64,000 nt of DNA from Polytrichum commune (GCA_950295325.1 OX485804.1:59610533-59674532), one strand, 5' to 3'; shown: positions 11,930 through 24,350, counted from the first letter of the stretch. The notes: a model not told the origin generated them from the letters alone. Program-made: numbers and translations.

Positions 11930-12275
11930 ACACTCTAAACTATTTAATATCATGCTAGTGGCAACCAAAAGTGCACGTGATATTTAGAGTTATGTAGTGT
12001 TAACATGGATGCATAATAAAAGAGAAGTAGTGTAAACCTGTGACACTATGAAATAACACAAAGTCAACATTGTGATAATGTCAACAATTACAATGACGAC
12101 AATGTGATGCTTGCGAGTATGTAATTTGAGCAGTTTGGTTGTTTACCTTAATGTCAAAACCCGTGATGCATGGGAGGAAGACGTGACAATAAGAAGTGAG
12201 ATCTAAACTAAGAACATCCATTCCCTAGGGTTTTGAGATATCAAAGAAGGAATGGCATTAATGAGGTTGATATTA
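11930..12275. repeat. Dispersed direct repeat, copy 2 (empty site for pogo-like MITE)
   Basis: Counterpart of 3560-4032. It reads GGTTGATATTACGGAG without interruption where copy 1 holds the 864-bp MITE. Sequence 12280-12840 contains no recognised gene. Confidence 0.7.
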
Positions 12276-12844
12276 CGGAGTTTAAAATGTACTTCACTGC
12301 CTTTTCTACCTTCCCATTGCCCAATGGTGGAGTTTACATACGTCACACCACCATGAATAAAGCTATGGCCGGCCATTCGGCAAATGATTGGGACATGAAG
12401 TTAAATTGCCTATTCATGAGCACACACCACTAGACTACGGCTACAACTGGCCCACATTCGTACTTAAAACAGTATTCCGTTCACATGTCCTCTTGAGTTG
12501 TTCTCAAATTGCTCCAATGAGGAAGGTCATGAAGTAAAGGAGCTTTGTACGCTTTATGCATCACCTCCAGCCCCGTGAGACTTTGAGTTGGAGTACACTC
12601 TCTTTGGCAGGCTTTTTGGACACTTAAATTCGTGTGTTTCTAAGGTATATGTGCATGCTAGTTTTCTTTGATAATGATCTCCATCTTCTACTGATCGAGA
12701 TTATGTAGTGAAGTTTGCTTTGCGACCATCCGAGGAAACCATGACTTGGCAAACACCAACAACACAAAAACACACCTTATACCACAAACGTAACAGTACT
12801 TTTGGCTGATAGCTGCACCAGGCTATCCTTATATTACTTCTGGC

Positions 12845-12993
12845 TACTATAGTGTCCATCCTCGGAAGGGGAGAGTAGTATTGTCCCAACTTCCCTCTGT
12901 CATGTGGGCATCGGGTCATTGGCATTACGAACGGACACTTTATTCACGCCGGCCCCTGCTTAAGGGACCGGAGTTTCTATCTATCTTTGCTTT
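12845..12993 (+). mobile_element. 5'-truncated SINE
   Basis: Closely matches 1452-1600 of the full-length SINE, from ACTATAGTGTCCATCC through the ATTCACGCCGG motif, the CCGG hairpin and the TCTATC tail. The tRNA-like head is missing. No clear target-site duplication was found. Downstream, 13000-14100 shows nothing recognisable. Confidence 0.85.
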
Positions 12994-14099
12994 GCATTAG
13001 AGTTGTTCGTATAGTGAAGTCGATGAAACCATGAGTTTGTGAGAATCAACAAAGTCACCCAAGTTTTCTTAATGTTTAAACTATCAACCACAAGGAGTGG
13101 TCCTGGGCTATTGAAAACTAGCTTTCTAGTTTGTCCTACTGGAATGGGTGGGCCAAGCTGGCTTTGAATAGGCTGATGTGGGATTTAGGATGAGAGGTCT
13201 CATATGCATACCTTGTTTTAGATCCAAGCATTCTCTCAAAGTCTGAGAGGTGGAAAGAAGAGGTCCCAAAATTTGCATCCAACTTTCAAAAGAATATCCA
13301 AAACACAAGGAGCTAGCGAGCTCTTCATAGAAAGTTTGCTCAAAGAAGGATCAAACCTACAGTTTTTTCCCTCTTTGAAGGACTTTACGGACAACTCTAA
13401 TAACAAAGAGACATATATGTGATGATGAAACATCAACAAAAATTGGATTGAAAATTGGTATTTTCATGATCAGTTATGGTTATTAGAAGCACATGTGTGC
13501 TTATTCTTTTGATGAATGATGAGGTAAGGTAGACAAACCAAAAATGATGAATGACCAATACTAGTGCGCTAGACTAGGGATAGAATGATTATTGTGTGGG
13601 CCCAAAATGGGTAATTATAAAAATGATGGCCCGAAAAAGATGCAGTGATAGGTGGGATGCAATAATTGGCCGAAATAGGTGTTGTTGCACATCACTTGCG
13701 ATCACCTTTGGGTGCCATTGAGTTAACCATTTTGTATGCATTCATATACAAAGTAGGATATTTTGATGCTCAAATTAGGGAGACTCTATTATACAAGTAG
13801 GGGGTTTGACTTACTTGCCTCTTTGAATGTAACAAATTATTTACATAAAAATAAATTATGAAACAACTTGCATTCCTTATCATTCCTCTACTCCATCTTT
13901 GAAAAATATTGCACAAGTTTCAAGCCAATCTTTTTGGTCGAAGCAACTTATTTTCACTATTTCCCAAATATCTATCTTATCCCGATTATAATGAGTGAGA
14001 GTATCACCTCCATACATGTGAGACTTGAAACATGCACTCTCTTGGACATGCGTTCCACATAGGTCATTCATGTGGTTCTATGGTTAGGGATTTCATGTC

Positions 14100-14990
14100 C
14101 ATATTTGTCACGTCATGCATGTCCTATGATGACGACGTGATGCCGGACCAAAAACGTCACATCGGTGGGGGGGGGGGGGTAAATCCGACAATTTACGTGG
14201 GGGTTGATTGACGCAATCAACCCCTTAGTCAACAGTTACTTCGATTGCAAAAGAAAAGAAAAATGCCAAGAATTTTGGACCTTTAGATCTTGCTGACTAC
14301 AAGATCTAATGGTAAAAAAAAATGAAAATTTTGGATTTTTTCTTTTGCTTTAACAATCAACTCGTTGGTCAACTACTCTAGGTTGATTGATGCAATTGAC
14401 AAGAGCAATCTTCTAGCTAATTGATTGCTCAAAACTAATTGCTAGAGTTGACCAAGAGCATACGACTTCTAAGGAAATGCAAAAAAAATCACGCCAAAAA
14501 ATTTACGGACAAGGATTGTACACTAATGTTCATCACGTTGCGTCACATCTTGTGTTGGTAACGTGATGCCAACCCAAAAATGTCACGTCAGGGGGCCAGG
14601 GGGGTCAAAACAATTTATCTCAAAATAAACTATTGACGGCTGGCAAGTAAATGATGGTCTAAATCGGTTGCTCTAGAGCAAGCAACCAGCTAAGTCAATC
14701 AATGGCGAGCAATCGACTAGCTAATTGATTGTTTGCTAGTAGTCGACCAACTAAATTGATTTTCTGCTAGCAGTTGGCCTCTAAACTAGATGACAACTTA
14801 AAAGAAATCGGCCTTGTGTGCCAATTGCTAATGAGCAGTCAACTTAAGAGGTCGATTGCTCATTACCAATTGTATGTCCAAGTTGACAATTTTTTAACAC
14901 TCAACACACCTAGCCAACTGCTCTTCAACAATTGTCTAGTTTAGAAGCTGATCCTCTGCAACAATCGTCTGCCCAAGTCCACTGCATCTA
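14100..14990. repeat. Low-complexity region with repeated CTAATTGATTG/GTTGACC motifs
   Basis: The region is full of short related words (CTAATTGATTG, AGTTGACC, GTCGACC) on both strands. It contains two copies of an ACGTGATGCC...AAAANGTCAC segment, at about 14137 and 14560, the first followed by a G13 run (14167-14179). No coding pattern; it looks like a decayed tandem or palindromic array. Confidence 0.45.
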
Positions 14991-15715
14991 GCATAGTTGA
15001 CAAACCATGCGACTACTCATGAGTAGTCAATATGTGGACCACATGTGGCATCTATGGGTTTGGTGGGGAAGGGTCACATCCAATCAATACCCTCCCTATG
15101 GGTATAGATGGACCCCACTTTCATTCCACCCTCACTTTGATGAGTTCTTGGTTGTTGAACAATTATTGCCACTTGGAGTGTAAGTAAGTTGGAGCACCAA
15201 CATTGTGAGTTTGTGTTTGGGAATTATACTTTCTTGCATCACTTCGACTTACATATGTCATACGTACATACATTCTCCATTCCACACGTGACATCATTGA
15301 AGGCCTTCAAACCCATAATCTTTGACCCACACAACCCACTATCAACGTCAAACTCCATTACATTGAAGTCACACACTACCTTGATAATTTCCTAGAGACA
15401 ACCACACAACCAAAAATTAACAAATACACCCCACTCATTGACGTCATTGCCACTCGTAGCTAGAAAATGTAGCCATTTATTGTCATAACTCCCGGACAAC
15501 GAGGAGGAATTCACACCTCCACCCTCAAACTCTTATTGAACTCTTCACCTCCCCCCCCCCCCCCCCCCAAACAACCGCCGTTTGCTCCTTCTCTACCATC
15601 ATCCTCAACAAACGCAAATCTCAAACCAAGCCTCCAAGCCTCCCTAGTTCCTCCCACTCTACCCCTCCCACCCCTAGTTGGGGAAGTTACTGGTGACTTT
15701 TGACTTGGTTTGTTA
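14991..15715. other. Intergenic, with C18 run
   Basis: No gene recognised. A C18 homopolymer lies at 15551-15568. Confidence 0.6.
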
Positions 15716-15811
15716 CATAGAGTCCACCACCGAAAGGTTGCAGTAGCCCGTGGGCAAAGTGACTCTCCATTCATGCTTGCCCTCAATCGAGGCCGGCATT
15801 TCTATCTATCT
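15716..15811 (+). mobile_element. 5'-truncated SINE, second tail type
   Basis: About 95 bp containing GTCCACCACCGAAAGG, GTAGCCCGTGGGCAAAG, CCATTCATGC, GGCCGGC and a TCTATC tail. It matches three fragments downstream of the CBS-domain gene (58484-59082). It shares the CCACC-hairpin plus ATTCATGC layout with the LINE tails. Confidence 0.75.
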
Positions 15812-15947
15812 TGAGAGTAGAGTACTTAGTAAACTCCTTCAAACACGTGTGTTTAAAGTGTATGTTCTTACATGCACACCTAACCACCCACTGCTCAAAC
15901 GTAAATGTCCATTTACAATTGATGAGTAACCAAATCAGGCCCACCTA

Positions 15948-16971
15948 CAGTCTAACCTTGATAATGTCACCCTTGTTAATAGAACACCTTGATATTGTCA
16001 CCTAAAAGCTTGAAACCGATTTTCATAGTGTAAAACTCCCTCGTTATTGTCCCTATCACCCTTGATAATGTCACTATTTTTTTTCAAAATCCGTAGTGTA
16101 AATGTGATAATATCAAGTATGGATGGATTGTATGGGTGGGCATGGGTTCGATATTATTGTTCATGGGTGAGCATGGGCTAAAGCAAAGCATATTGGGGGT
16201 CATTGAATGAGCTCTCATTCAATGCTTTCGGCATAGTGGGATGCCTTGTGTAATTTCAAATTTGGTATGTGTTTCGGAGTCCAAATGCTCAATTCTACAA
16301 CTCGCAGTTGTCTGTAAGTTGAGGCCAAAGGTGGAAGTTCACAAACACACAGATCTTTGCCATGGCCAATGCAACTCCAACTCCATCTGCATCTCCACTT
16401 TCTCCATGCAGATAATAACACTTTATTCCATGTCGAGTTTTGAAATTTTGCAACCACCCATGAGAAAGCTTGAACTCGGTATCAAATATGCCAAATGAAT
16501 CCCTCAATTCCTTAGCCTTTTGCATAATGACATCATCAGTTACTACTCCCCTGCGTGCTCTGACATGTCCAAACCATAAAACCAAAGCTTTTTCAAGCTG
16601 AGGCCATTTTCCAACTCAAGCGCGTCGTACATTGCCTTCACGCACACATGTATCCATGTTCTACCACTTCTCTTTTGAACAAAGAATCTTGGAAATAGTG
16701 GTCCGATCCACAAGCTTGAATTTATGTTGATCCACCATATACTGTGCAAGGTCTTGTTGTTATTCACAATTTTGAATTAGATTTTACATTCAAAAACATT
16801 GAAGTCTCGTATTTGTTATTTTTTAAAAATTGTAATTATATTTTTATTTTCTACATATTTTTTGATAATATCACATTATGCACAAAATGTGACATTATCA
16901 AGTATGTCACACCTTGTTTATATCACATTTTTTGGTGAAACGGAGGGTGTGACATTATCAAGGTTAGGGTG
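15948..16971 (-). mobile_element. pogo/Tigger-like DNA transposon, internally deleted
   Basis: The ends are CAGTCTAACCTTGATAATG and the near inverted CACCCTAACCTTGATAATG, flanked by TA (15946-15947 and 16972-16973). TTGATAATGTCAC tiles recur inside both ends. The minus strand keeps the DNA-binding part of a pogo-type transposase. At 1024 bp there is no room for the DDE domain, which is absent. A GGGTGGGCATGGGT segment (16133-16185) resembles the interior of the hAT-type MITE at 35243. A 24-bp palindrome lies at 16201-16224. Confidence 0.85.
16360..16760 (-). pseudogene. pogo-type transposase, CENP-B-like DNA-binding region
   Basis: One frame on the minus strand runs through two helix-turn-helix domains. 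The first (about 16760-16665) reads DLAQYMVDQHKF ... RTTISKILCSKEKW. The second (about 16610-16410) reads WPQLEKALVLWFGHVRAR ... IMQKAKELRDSF ... GWLQNFKTRHGIK. This is the CENP-B_N plus HTH_Tnp_Tc5 arrangement of pogo/Tigger transposases and of CENP-B. Two in-frame stops lie in the linker between the domains (TAG and TGA). The catalytic DDE part is missing, so no transposition activity is expected. Confidence 0.8.
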
Positions 16972-16999
16972 TACCTTATATACTTACAAAAGCACCAAA

Positions 17000-17632
17000 C
17001 GAAGCACACTGACTAGGTGAACATCATTGACTCGCCATTGGAATTGACCGGTGGTCGGCTATCCCAATCCCTAGAGATAACAAAATACACCACTCTTACC
17101 TCTTGCAATGAACCTGAAATTGAGACATATCGTGTGTCATAGTGTCCCCTCCACAACTCTATCAAAAATAAGGTTTCCTTCCTTGTTCCACAACGAAACT
17201 CGTAATACAGTCTCAAATCTTTTGTCCGATTGAACCATCAAGTCATATTTACCAAGTCCATCGCACAGAAGCCATTGCACTCCATTACTCTAGAGAAAAT
17301 TAATCTTTTTGCAGACACCATCTTCATCTGTACCACTTTTAGTCTCATTATATTAGCCTTTTGGCTTCTCGGACTCGAGAATCATTTTCGTTTTCGTTGA
17401 AAGATTTGAAGGCAGCAGCTGAATCCACAGCGCCCTGGTTTCACATGGGGTGTACCACACCCAGAGTAAAGTTTGCAGGAAGAACTTCATTTTATGTCTT
17501 GTAAGGAAGTGGGTACGTCCGGTTGTCAGAAGGGGTCTAGCTGGAAAATAAATGGCACCAATCAATTTGACACTTAGGATCATGGTGGACAAGCCTTTCA
17601 TCATAGCCAAGTCCTCAGAAAGGGTGGGGGGG

Positions 17633-17667
<35 letters not shown>

Positions 17668-18690
17668 ATAAACATAAACATAAAAGTTAAGAGGTGACGA
17701 TTCCGAGAGTACCAGGTAGTGTAAGAAATAAACAACAAGAAAGGGTGGAAGGGTTTTAAAGTCCGCCAGCTAGGTCTCTGTCCTTGCCAGGTAGCCTCAA
17801 CACAGTCGATAAACTCAAAGACACTCGTTGTCACATAAATTTCTATCATGCAGCCAGACTGGTCTCATGTGTAACTGAATAGTTTTCATGAGTTCATCTT
17901 TTAGAGCATTGAAAACGTGGATGATTGTGTCACCCTTCTGACTGCGGGATTCCTTTACTCAGCAGCAGATCGCTGTACCATGGGTTTTGGAAATTTTGCA
18001 AGCATAATGCCCCTTTTATGTTGAGTCACCTTCACGATGAGCAACATTTCGCTTGAGAGCTGGTGTTTTTACGTCACTATATAGATAGATTGCCTGCACC
18101 CGGGTGAGCCTTCCCAGAGATACTGAGTTTCTAGATTCTTTATATGGTAGTTAGGCACCTCATTTTCTATGGCAATGTTGGGTTTCGTCATTGCTGAGGG
18201 CCCCATTTGGCCAAGCTACAAACAATGAGAAATTAATCAAGGCTCATTGTTAGAAATTAAAGGTTGCTCGATAAGTGATGATACAAATCTCCTCAATTAT
18301 GTTGGCTATTGAGCTTCGATGGTTTGCATACTTTTGAACACTCAGTCCAATTCTCTTTTTAAAATGTGTTTTTTTCTTTTCTTAATCCACACCCAACCCT
18401 ATACCGCTCAACTATAGGAGTCCATTTAAGACGAGTGACCGAAACATGCTCACTTATCTTAGACATTATTTCACGAAAACCATTGCACTCCATTACTCTA
18501 TGAAATGAGCCTTTTTGACCCACCTTGATGTACTTCTAGTCCCATAACTCTTTTGGCTCCCTAGACTTTAAAATCTAATTTCTTTTAAGTCGATTCATAA
18601 GACCCAAATACGTACTTTGACTCAAAGTCGTCAAATCCCAAGCACCCTTGATGGACAGCCTCCCGGCAAGAGCAATTCCAAAAGCCATCT
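17000..18690. other. Decayed region with a repeated module and A34 run
   Basis: A module beginning CATTGCACTCCATTACTC occurs at about 17273-17420 and, more diverged, at 18481-18600. On the minus strand near 17150-17290 a short coding-like stretch can be read (LCDGLGKYDLMVQSDKRF, then RVSLWNKEGN), interrupted by stops. I do not recognise the family. An uninterrupted A34 run lies at 17633-17666. Probably a decayed gene fragment or transposon. Confidence 0.35.
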
Positions 18691-19295
18691 AACTTACACC
18701 ATCCTCAAGCCATAACAAATCACAATATGACAAAGAATTAAATCAACCCTCAAAGCTTATGAGTCCTTAAGGCCACCATCAGCATGACCGAGGGCCACTT
18801 TACACTAGAGCTTGAGGGCCCTTGACCTATGATATACAAATTATGTGATTGGTCAAGAAGCCAGAGATGGCCCAAGTTCACTATACACTAGACCTTGATC
18901 AGGGCCTGACTAACCAAAGAATATTTGAATGGATGAAATGTCTACATGACAACAAGTGGATAATTCTCATGATCTACCAAATATTGCATTAGGCTCATAA
19001 AAAAGAGGCAGTTTGACGCAAAATTAGGGATTGTGATAACCAATTAAACTATCATTGGCTCCTAAAAATGCTATATTGTCATGGTGGAGTTCCGGACTAC
19101 CTGCTATTTTTTTTATTTTCCATGAAATGTGTTGCAGTCCCTCAACACGGTCCACTTACGCTTTACATTAAGCTAGAGCACCCATCAATTATTACAAAAG
19201 TGGATTTCTATTTCCTACGGTACGGCCTTTGGGTGATTTTCAAGGACCCTTAGATTTTCATGGTCACGATGCAAGCTTAAAGCAGCCCTAAGTTG

Positions 19296-19577
19296 CAAAG
19301 TACCTCCAAAGCCCTCGTATACGTGCTTGCACTTTCACTTAAGTACGCAACTTGAACATGCGCAGTTTGTGCGTATTTAGCTGGTAGGTGCGTACTTTAG
19401 GATTTAGGGTTTCCCAAATCGCGAGCGGTCAACCTCAATGCCAAACGCAAAATTTTTTTTTCAAAACTTACACCAAATGACGATTCACGACATGTTCAAC
19501 TAAGAAATCTTGAACCCTAATTTTTTTGCCAAAAAATGCGTACTTAAACGAGTGCGTACTTAAGCGGGAGGTTACTG
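19296..19577. mobile_element. Possible third pogo-like MITE
   Basis: The right end, read inward on the minus strand, starts CAGTAACCTCCCGCTTAAG followed by two GTACGCA tiles, and is flanked by TA (19578-19579). The left end is degenerate (CAAAGTACCTCC). It follows the CAGTnnACC plus subterminal-tile pattern of the other two elements. No ORF. Confidence 0.45.
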
Positions 19578-19717
19578 TACTTACACATGATATAATTAAT
19601 TACTTCAAGCTTGACATAAGTCCGACATGGAGCAGCCCCAATCTCGGGCTTTAGAAAACAGTTTGCACATGCACAATAAGTTATTGCCCCCCGGATGTTG
19701 GGAGCACACTATCTAAT

Positions 19718-20728
19718 TCATTAACTGCATGGTGTCATGATTTCATCCGTGTCATGCTTAGTATGTAAGTTGTCATGTTTTCATCCAGCCCGTTCTCACG
19801 TGTTATCATCCCACCAAAACACATCCACTACATATTCATGTATTTGTCAAACCACATTTACAAGAAGCAAACGTAAACATTCGCCGACGTCATAATCAAC
19901 ATACAATTTAAGAAATGTATGTCAAGTGTCGTAAATTCTACATAAGCATGTTGCATTGCATCAGACTCCATCCTAATGAACAATCGTTAAATATGATATC
20001 AAATGTCAAAGGTTAATATGAACCTCTAGTGTATTCCACTTCTTGTGACATGGAAATCTTATTTTGTTTTTATGCATTTTTGTTAAGATTATGCACAAAT
20101 AAAACGAGAATTGTCGGATAGTAAGTCGATACGGGCACTTCCATCATTGCCATCACAATTTTCTTCATGCTAAAGCAACGGTGGAGGAGCTCGTGGTGAA
20201 CTTGATGGAGAGATTATTTGTTTTAATAATTGCATGGTGCCATGATTTCATCCGGGCCATGTTGTCATCTAGCTTGTTCTACCGTGATACCCTTGTACCA
20301 AAACGCATCCACAAGATGTTCATATCTATCAAACCACACTCACAAGAAGCAAACGTAAATGTTCACCAATGTCATAATTGACATAAAATTTAAGAAAAGT
20401 AATGTCGAGTATTGTAAATTCTACATGAACTTCTAATTCCAACGAGTTTATTTTTTTGAGCATGTTGCATTGCATTGGATTCCATTTTCATGGGAATAAA
20501 TGAATGAATGAATAGGTCACCAAACATCAATGGTTACTAGACTCTAGTGTATTGTGCCTCTTGTGATATAGAATGTTTATTTTGTTCAATTTTCTTGTTG
20601 CTAAGATTATGCACAAATTAAAGAAGAATTGTTGGATGGTAAGTCTATAAGGGTATATCCACCACCACCATCGCAATTCTCTTCATGCTAAAGTAGCGTG
20701 GAGGAGCTCACAGTGTACTTGGTGAAGA
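19718..20728. repeat. Tandem duplication of a ~495-bp unit
   Basis: Units 19718-20214 and 20226-20728 are adjacent, same strand and collinear throughout, with small indels. Both begin near GCATGGTGYCATGATTTCATCC and end near CATGCTAAAG ... GGAGGAGCTC. No coding pattern. It could be a local duplication or paired terminal repeats with nothing between them. Confidence 0.85.
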
Positions 20729-21130
20729 AATTTCAAACTATAATGACAGGGGCACCACTGTTACAACACCAACTACTACTCTGTATGCACTATATTACAA
20801 TCCCATAGTGTGTAAGTGAAAAACTATGAGTGTGTGAACTAGCATCAAGAGAGCAATATGACATTCTTCCACTGCATGAGTACTTCATAGCCCTTCACCC
20901 TATTATTGTTTTGGAATAGACCAAACCTTATGGAAATTTGTCACTTTCCTAGGCTCTCTCCCCAACCATACCACTAAGAAATGGAGCTTAATGGTCACCT
21001 TGGGTAATTGAACCTGATAATTACTACATTTAGTGTTTCCCATTTATCCTCCAAGTAAGGAGATTCTCCCACTTGAACCAAATCTTAAGTAGGAAGTACC
21101 ATATTCATATTAAGGATTCGGACCTAGAAA

Positions 21131-21293
21131 CACCATATTCGAAATTTTGGGAGATTTCCAGTCTCCCAATTTGATGACAGTTTAGGTGGAGTCGACCTAA
21201 AATGTACCCAGTGGGTACATTTTAGGTCGACTCAACCTAAACTGTATTTTCCCAAAATCATGGAATTTTCCCAAAATTTCAAATATGGTGTTT
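21131..21293. repeat. Foldback element with 33-bp near-perfect hairpin
   Basis: The core at 21177-21245 has two 33-nt arms with one mismatch and a 3-nt loop (AGT). Arms begin ACAGTTTAGG and meet at AATGTACCC. A weaker outer inverted repeat (CACCATATT...AATATGGTG) extends it to about 160 bp. Either a foldback MITE or a source of double-stranded RNA. Sequence 21300-22040 has no recognised gene. Confidence 0.8.
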
Positions 21294-22047
21294 AGAGAAT
21301 CTCAACCTTCAATATGGGATCTCAAAGATGCAGAGGATGAATGGTAAAGTGGTTGAGGAATGCTTTAAACCATGTAGAGGTTAATATACATCGTGAAGGG
21401 CTATGACAAGAACAATGTTCACCAATGAAAGAGGCTTGATTGGGATAGATAACCATTGATAACGTTATATCAAACTAGAGTGCCCATGTTTGTTTTGGTC
21501 CCTTGTTACTTACATTGAGTAGTGTGGAGAAAAGTGTATTGGGATGCAACAATGATCATTATGCCTTAGCTCCCTTTAAAATTGAGAGGAGATATGGTGG
21601 TAGCAGTGGAAACGCTCTAAGAAAACATGCATGTAGCATGAGGCCCATAAACAAAGATGTTAGTTTCGTTTTTTTTCTATCACCGAGTTCTCATGTTGCC
21701 AGTTTGGGGGAAGGCTAACTCCTAAGCATGTACTAAACATCGATCTAAGAGGCCCAATCTGAGCCTCCATGCACAAAGCACCTCCCCATGCACAAAGCTT
21801 GCGTATTCGAACAACATGTTTCTCTTCGATGTTAATTGTGTGAAATACGACCCTACATAGAATCATCTCATACTTCAAATACACTTTTCAAATCAGTTAA
21901 TACTTCAATGTCATTGAAGATCTTAAAATTTTGATCATCAATATCACATAGAAATGTATATTCTTACGTTTTCCGTGACAGAAGGTAAACTCTACATACT
22001 GAATAAAATTTCAAATTGATAAATATATATATACAAAACATGATTTG

Positions 22048-22318
22048 AGGACTTGGTGAGGCTCGTAGTACACAGAGCTCCTTGATCCTTGAGCGGTTAT
22101 TTCTGATGATGGGCCTGGGCCGCAAACAAAAGCATGCTTGTCACACTCTTTTGTCTCCAGTGTTGCCATAACAAGTTCATCACCTTCGCGGCTTATCGCA
22201 GAAGCAGGCAAAATGCTCGTGACCACCAATATTTCACTGCAGAATTCTTGTCTTCTCACCTCTGGCACCTCCTGTACAAATCTCTTTAGAGTTCCAGCTT
22301 CAGACAGGCTTGTCTCCA
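22048..22318 (-). other. Possible terminal exon of an unknown gene
   Basis: On the minus strand, a good acceptor (TTGTTCAG) precedes a roughly 100-codon open frame starting METSLSEAGTLKRF and containing DELVMATLETKECDKHAF. Composition looks more coding-like than the neighbourhood. The family is not recognised and no upstream exon was found. The preceding sequence is a dispersed repeat, so this may be a captured gene fragment. Confidence 0.25.
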
Positions 22319-22329
22319 TCCTGAACAAT

Positions 22330-22560
22330 GAACAGGGAGAACCGACAATCAGTTACAGATGAACCGGTTGAGTTTGAGAAATAACCAGCTGACGTTCAAG
22401 AGTTCAGGAAAATTAATTACCCATCATTTTTAGAGGAATCTATAGACTATACCTCAATCTGGTGAAGAAGACCCAAAAGGTCACAACCTGTAACTAGTTG
22501 GACACTAGGATTTTGACCTATTATGCCCAAGAATCTCCCCGGACACTGATCCTGAATGCT
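22330..22560. repeat. ACCGGTT-family dispersed repeat
   Basis: A 220-bp repeat carrying GAACCGGTTGAGTTTGAGAA near one end and CTCCCCGGACAC near the other. Related copies: 7395-7600, 26370-26495, 27040-27235, 39370-39600 and 60570-60740, plus a block inside the MITE at 694-1225. The palindromic ACCGGT core recurs two or three times per copy. Sequence 22640-23780 shows nothing else. Confidence 0.75.
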
Positions 22561-23786
22561 GCCTCCAGGTCTGCTTCACGGGCTTCATATTAGATATTGG
22601 AGGCCTGCAGAATCCACAAATGAAAGCCCACCAGATTTTGTGTAAGGGATTAGGTGCATGATGTAGAAGTGCCTATGATGGACACTTTGAGCATTTGACA
22701 CACTTAACGTGCTCAAGCAGAACATTTTCACGGAAAACTTCAATGAAAAAACAAAGAAAACTACAGCAAATCCATAAGGAGGTTAATGGATGTGAGTTTC
22801 ATGGAATTATGGCATCTTGTGATCTAGATACGATCATTGAAAGTCAAGGTTTCTATGTGATCGAAAGAGGATCTCAAGTGGGTACATAGCTCTCCCATTC
22901 TCTCTCTCTCACCCCTCCCCCCCAAAAAATATCATGTTCAGTACTAACTTCATCTCTCACTCTCAAGCAATGAGTTGCTTTCTTTAAGTTCTTCAAAATC
23001 GTATGTTACGTTATTCATCTTGAGAAGACGTAGTTGTCCACTGGATTCGATAAAATAGGTGTCGAAATTGCATCATTGGCTAGATTGGGTGCTTCAACCT
23101 TAAACATTGTAAGACGAGAAGCAATATGTAGAGGTTCTAATACAATTGCAACGATATACACAGGCTCATACATTTAATGATTTTCATTGTCATGACATTA
23201 GAAAGTTGATTTTATTAAGTTCTTGCATCTTTGAACTATAGCCATTATCGATCCACATGGCTTCCACAACTATATGAAACGAAATACAATGTTAGACTTG
23301 CTCACTTTTTACTTAGTAGTGTTGGTTTTGTTATTTCTGCTGTGTGAATAAAATAAACCTATTCAAATTGTAAATAGATGTATTTTTCATGTGAAATTGA
23401 TTATGCAATACTATGCCATTCCCTCTTCCAGTATCATAGCATCCTACAATAAGACAAGGTTGTTCTATTTCTAACGTTGGTAATGAAAAGCAAAAGGGCT
23501 CAAATTCAGTCTAAGAAGTCTCAGCTTTGAGCATCTCAAGCCCTAGTCCCTGGGGCACGCTGCACAAACATGAGTTGTTGAGAATTCGTATGAATTTGCC
23601 TTGCCGCATCAATACCAGCATATGAGCCCTAGGCAATTGTCCTATGTTGGTGAAAGAATAGTGCAATTCCAAGGAAGAATATGTGGTGGATTTGCATATT
23701 TTTCAATGAAATGGGACAAGTTTCCAGTGACGCATGATGATTGCCCAGGACCTATATGCTTGTAAGGTAGACATCCATTACTCCCT

Positions 23787-24350
23787 GGGGGGTGGGCACT
23801 TTATTGGAAACTTAAATGACATGCACGGGTCATCATGAAATGAAACCCATATAGAAAAACAATATAAATGAGAAGTCCACAGAGAAAAACAAACGTATAG
23901 GTAGTAACAGCATGATAGAAAAAGGGTTCGTGTATTTATTCTAAGCTTTTCAATGTGATAAAGGCCTCCACTACATATATAAAGTATAAAGCACAAATTA
24001 AATAGGCCTGTATTACACATAGAATCCACTTTCACTTTCAAATGGGAAAGTTATTGAGCACTTTTTCATCCATACTGAGTAACTCAACAATTGCATCAAG
24101 TAAACAAAGCCAAGGGCACAACAACTTAGCCACAATCCAAAACACAAAACTCAAGGGAGCCATGAGTGCTCCAAGAGCCTTCAATAGGTAAAAACCTAGA
24201 ACCCAAATGCAATTCTAACAAGAATGGACATGGTAGTCATTGAGGACTATTACCATATAACGACAATGAATGAACACACATATTTTATGAGACTAACAAA
24301 ATTATTGTCCTTGTTTCTTCAAAATTCTTAGAGCCTCCTTTTGTGCATCT
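23787..24350. repeat. Direct repeat, copy 2 (pairs with 10530-11090)
   Basis: Counterpart of the 10.5 kb block on the same strand. Downstream 24520-24810 resembles 6670-6930 and 8915-9210, part of a further dispersed family with CACCTATATTTGAGTGGT and a GACATGT segment. Related pieces lie near 18300, 34100, 45190 and 53390. Confidence 0.65.
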
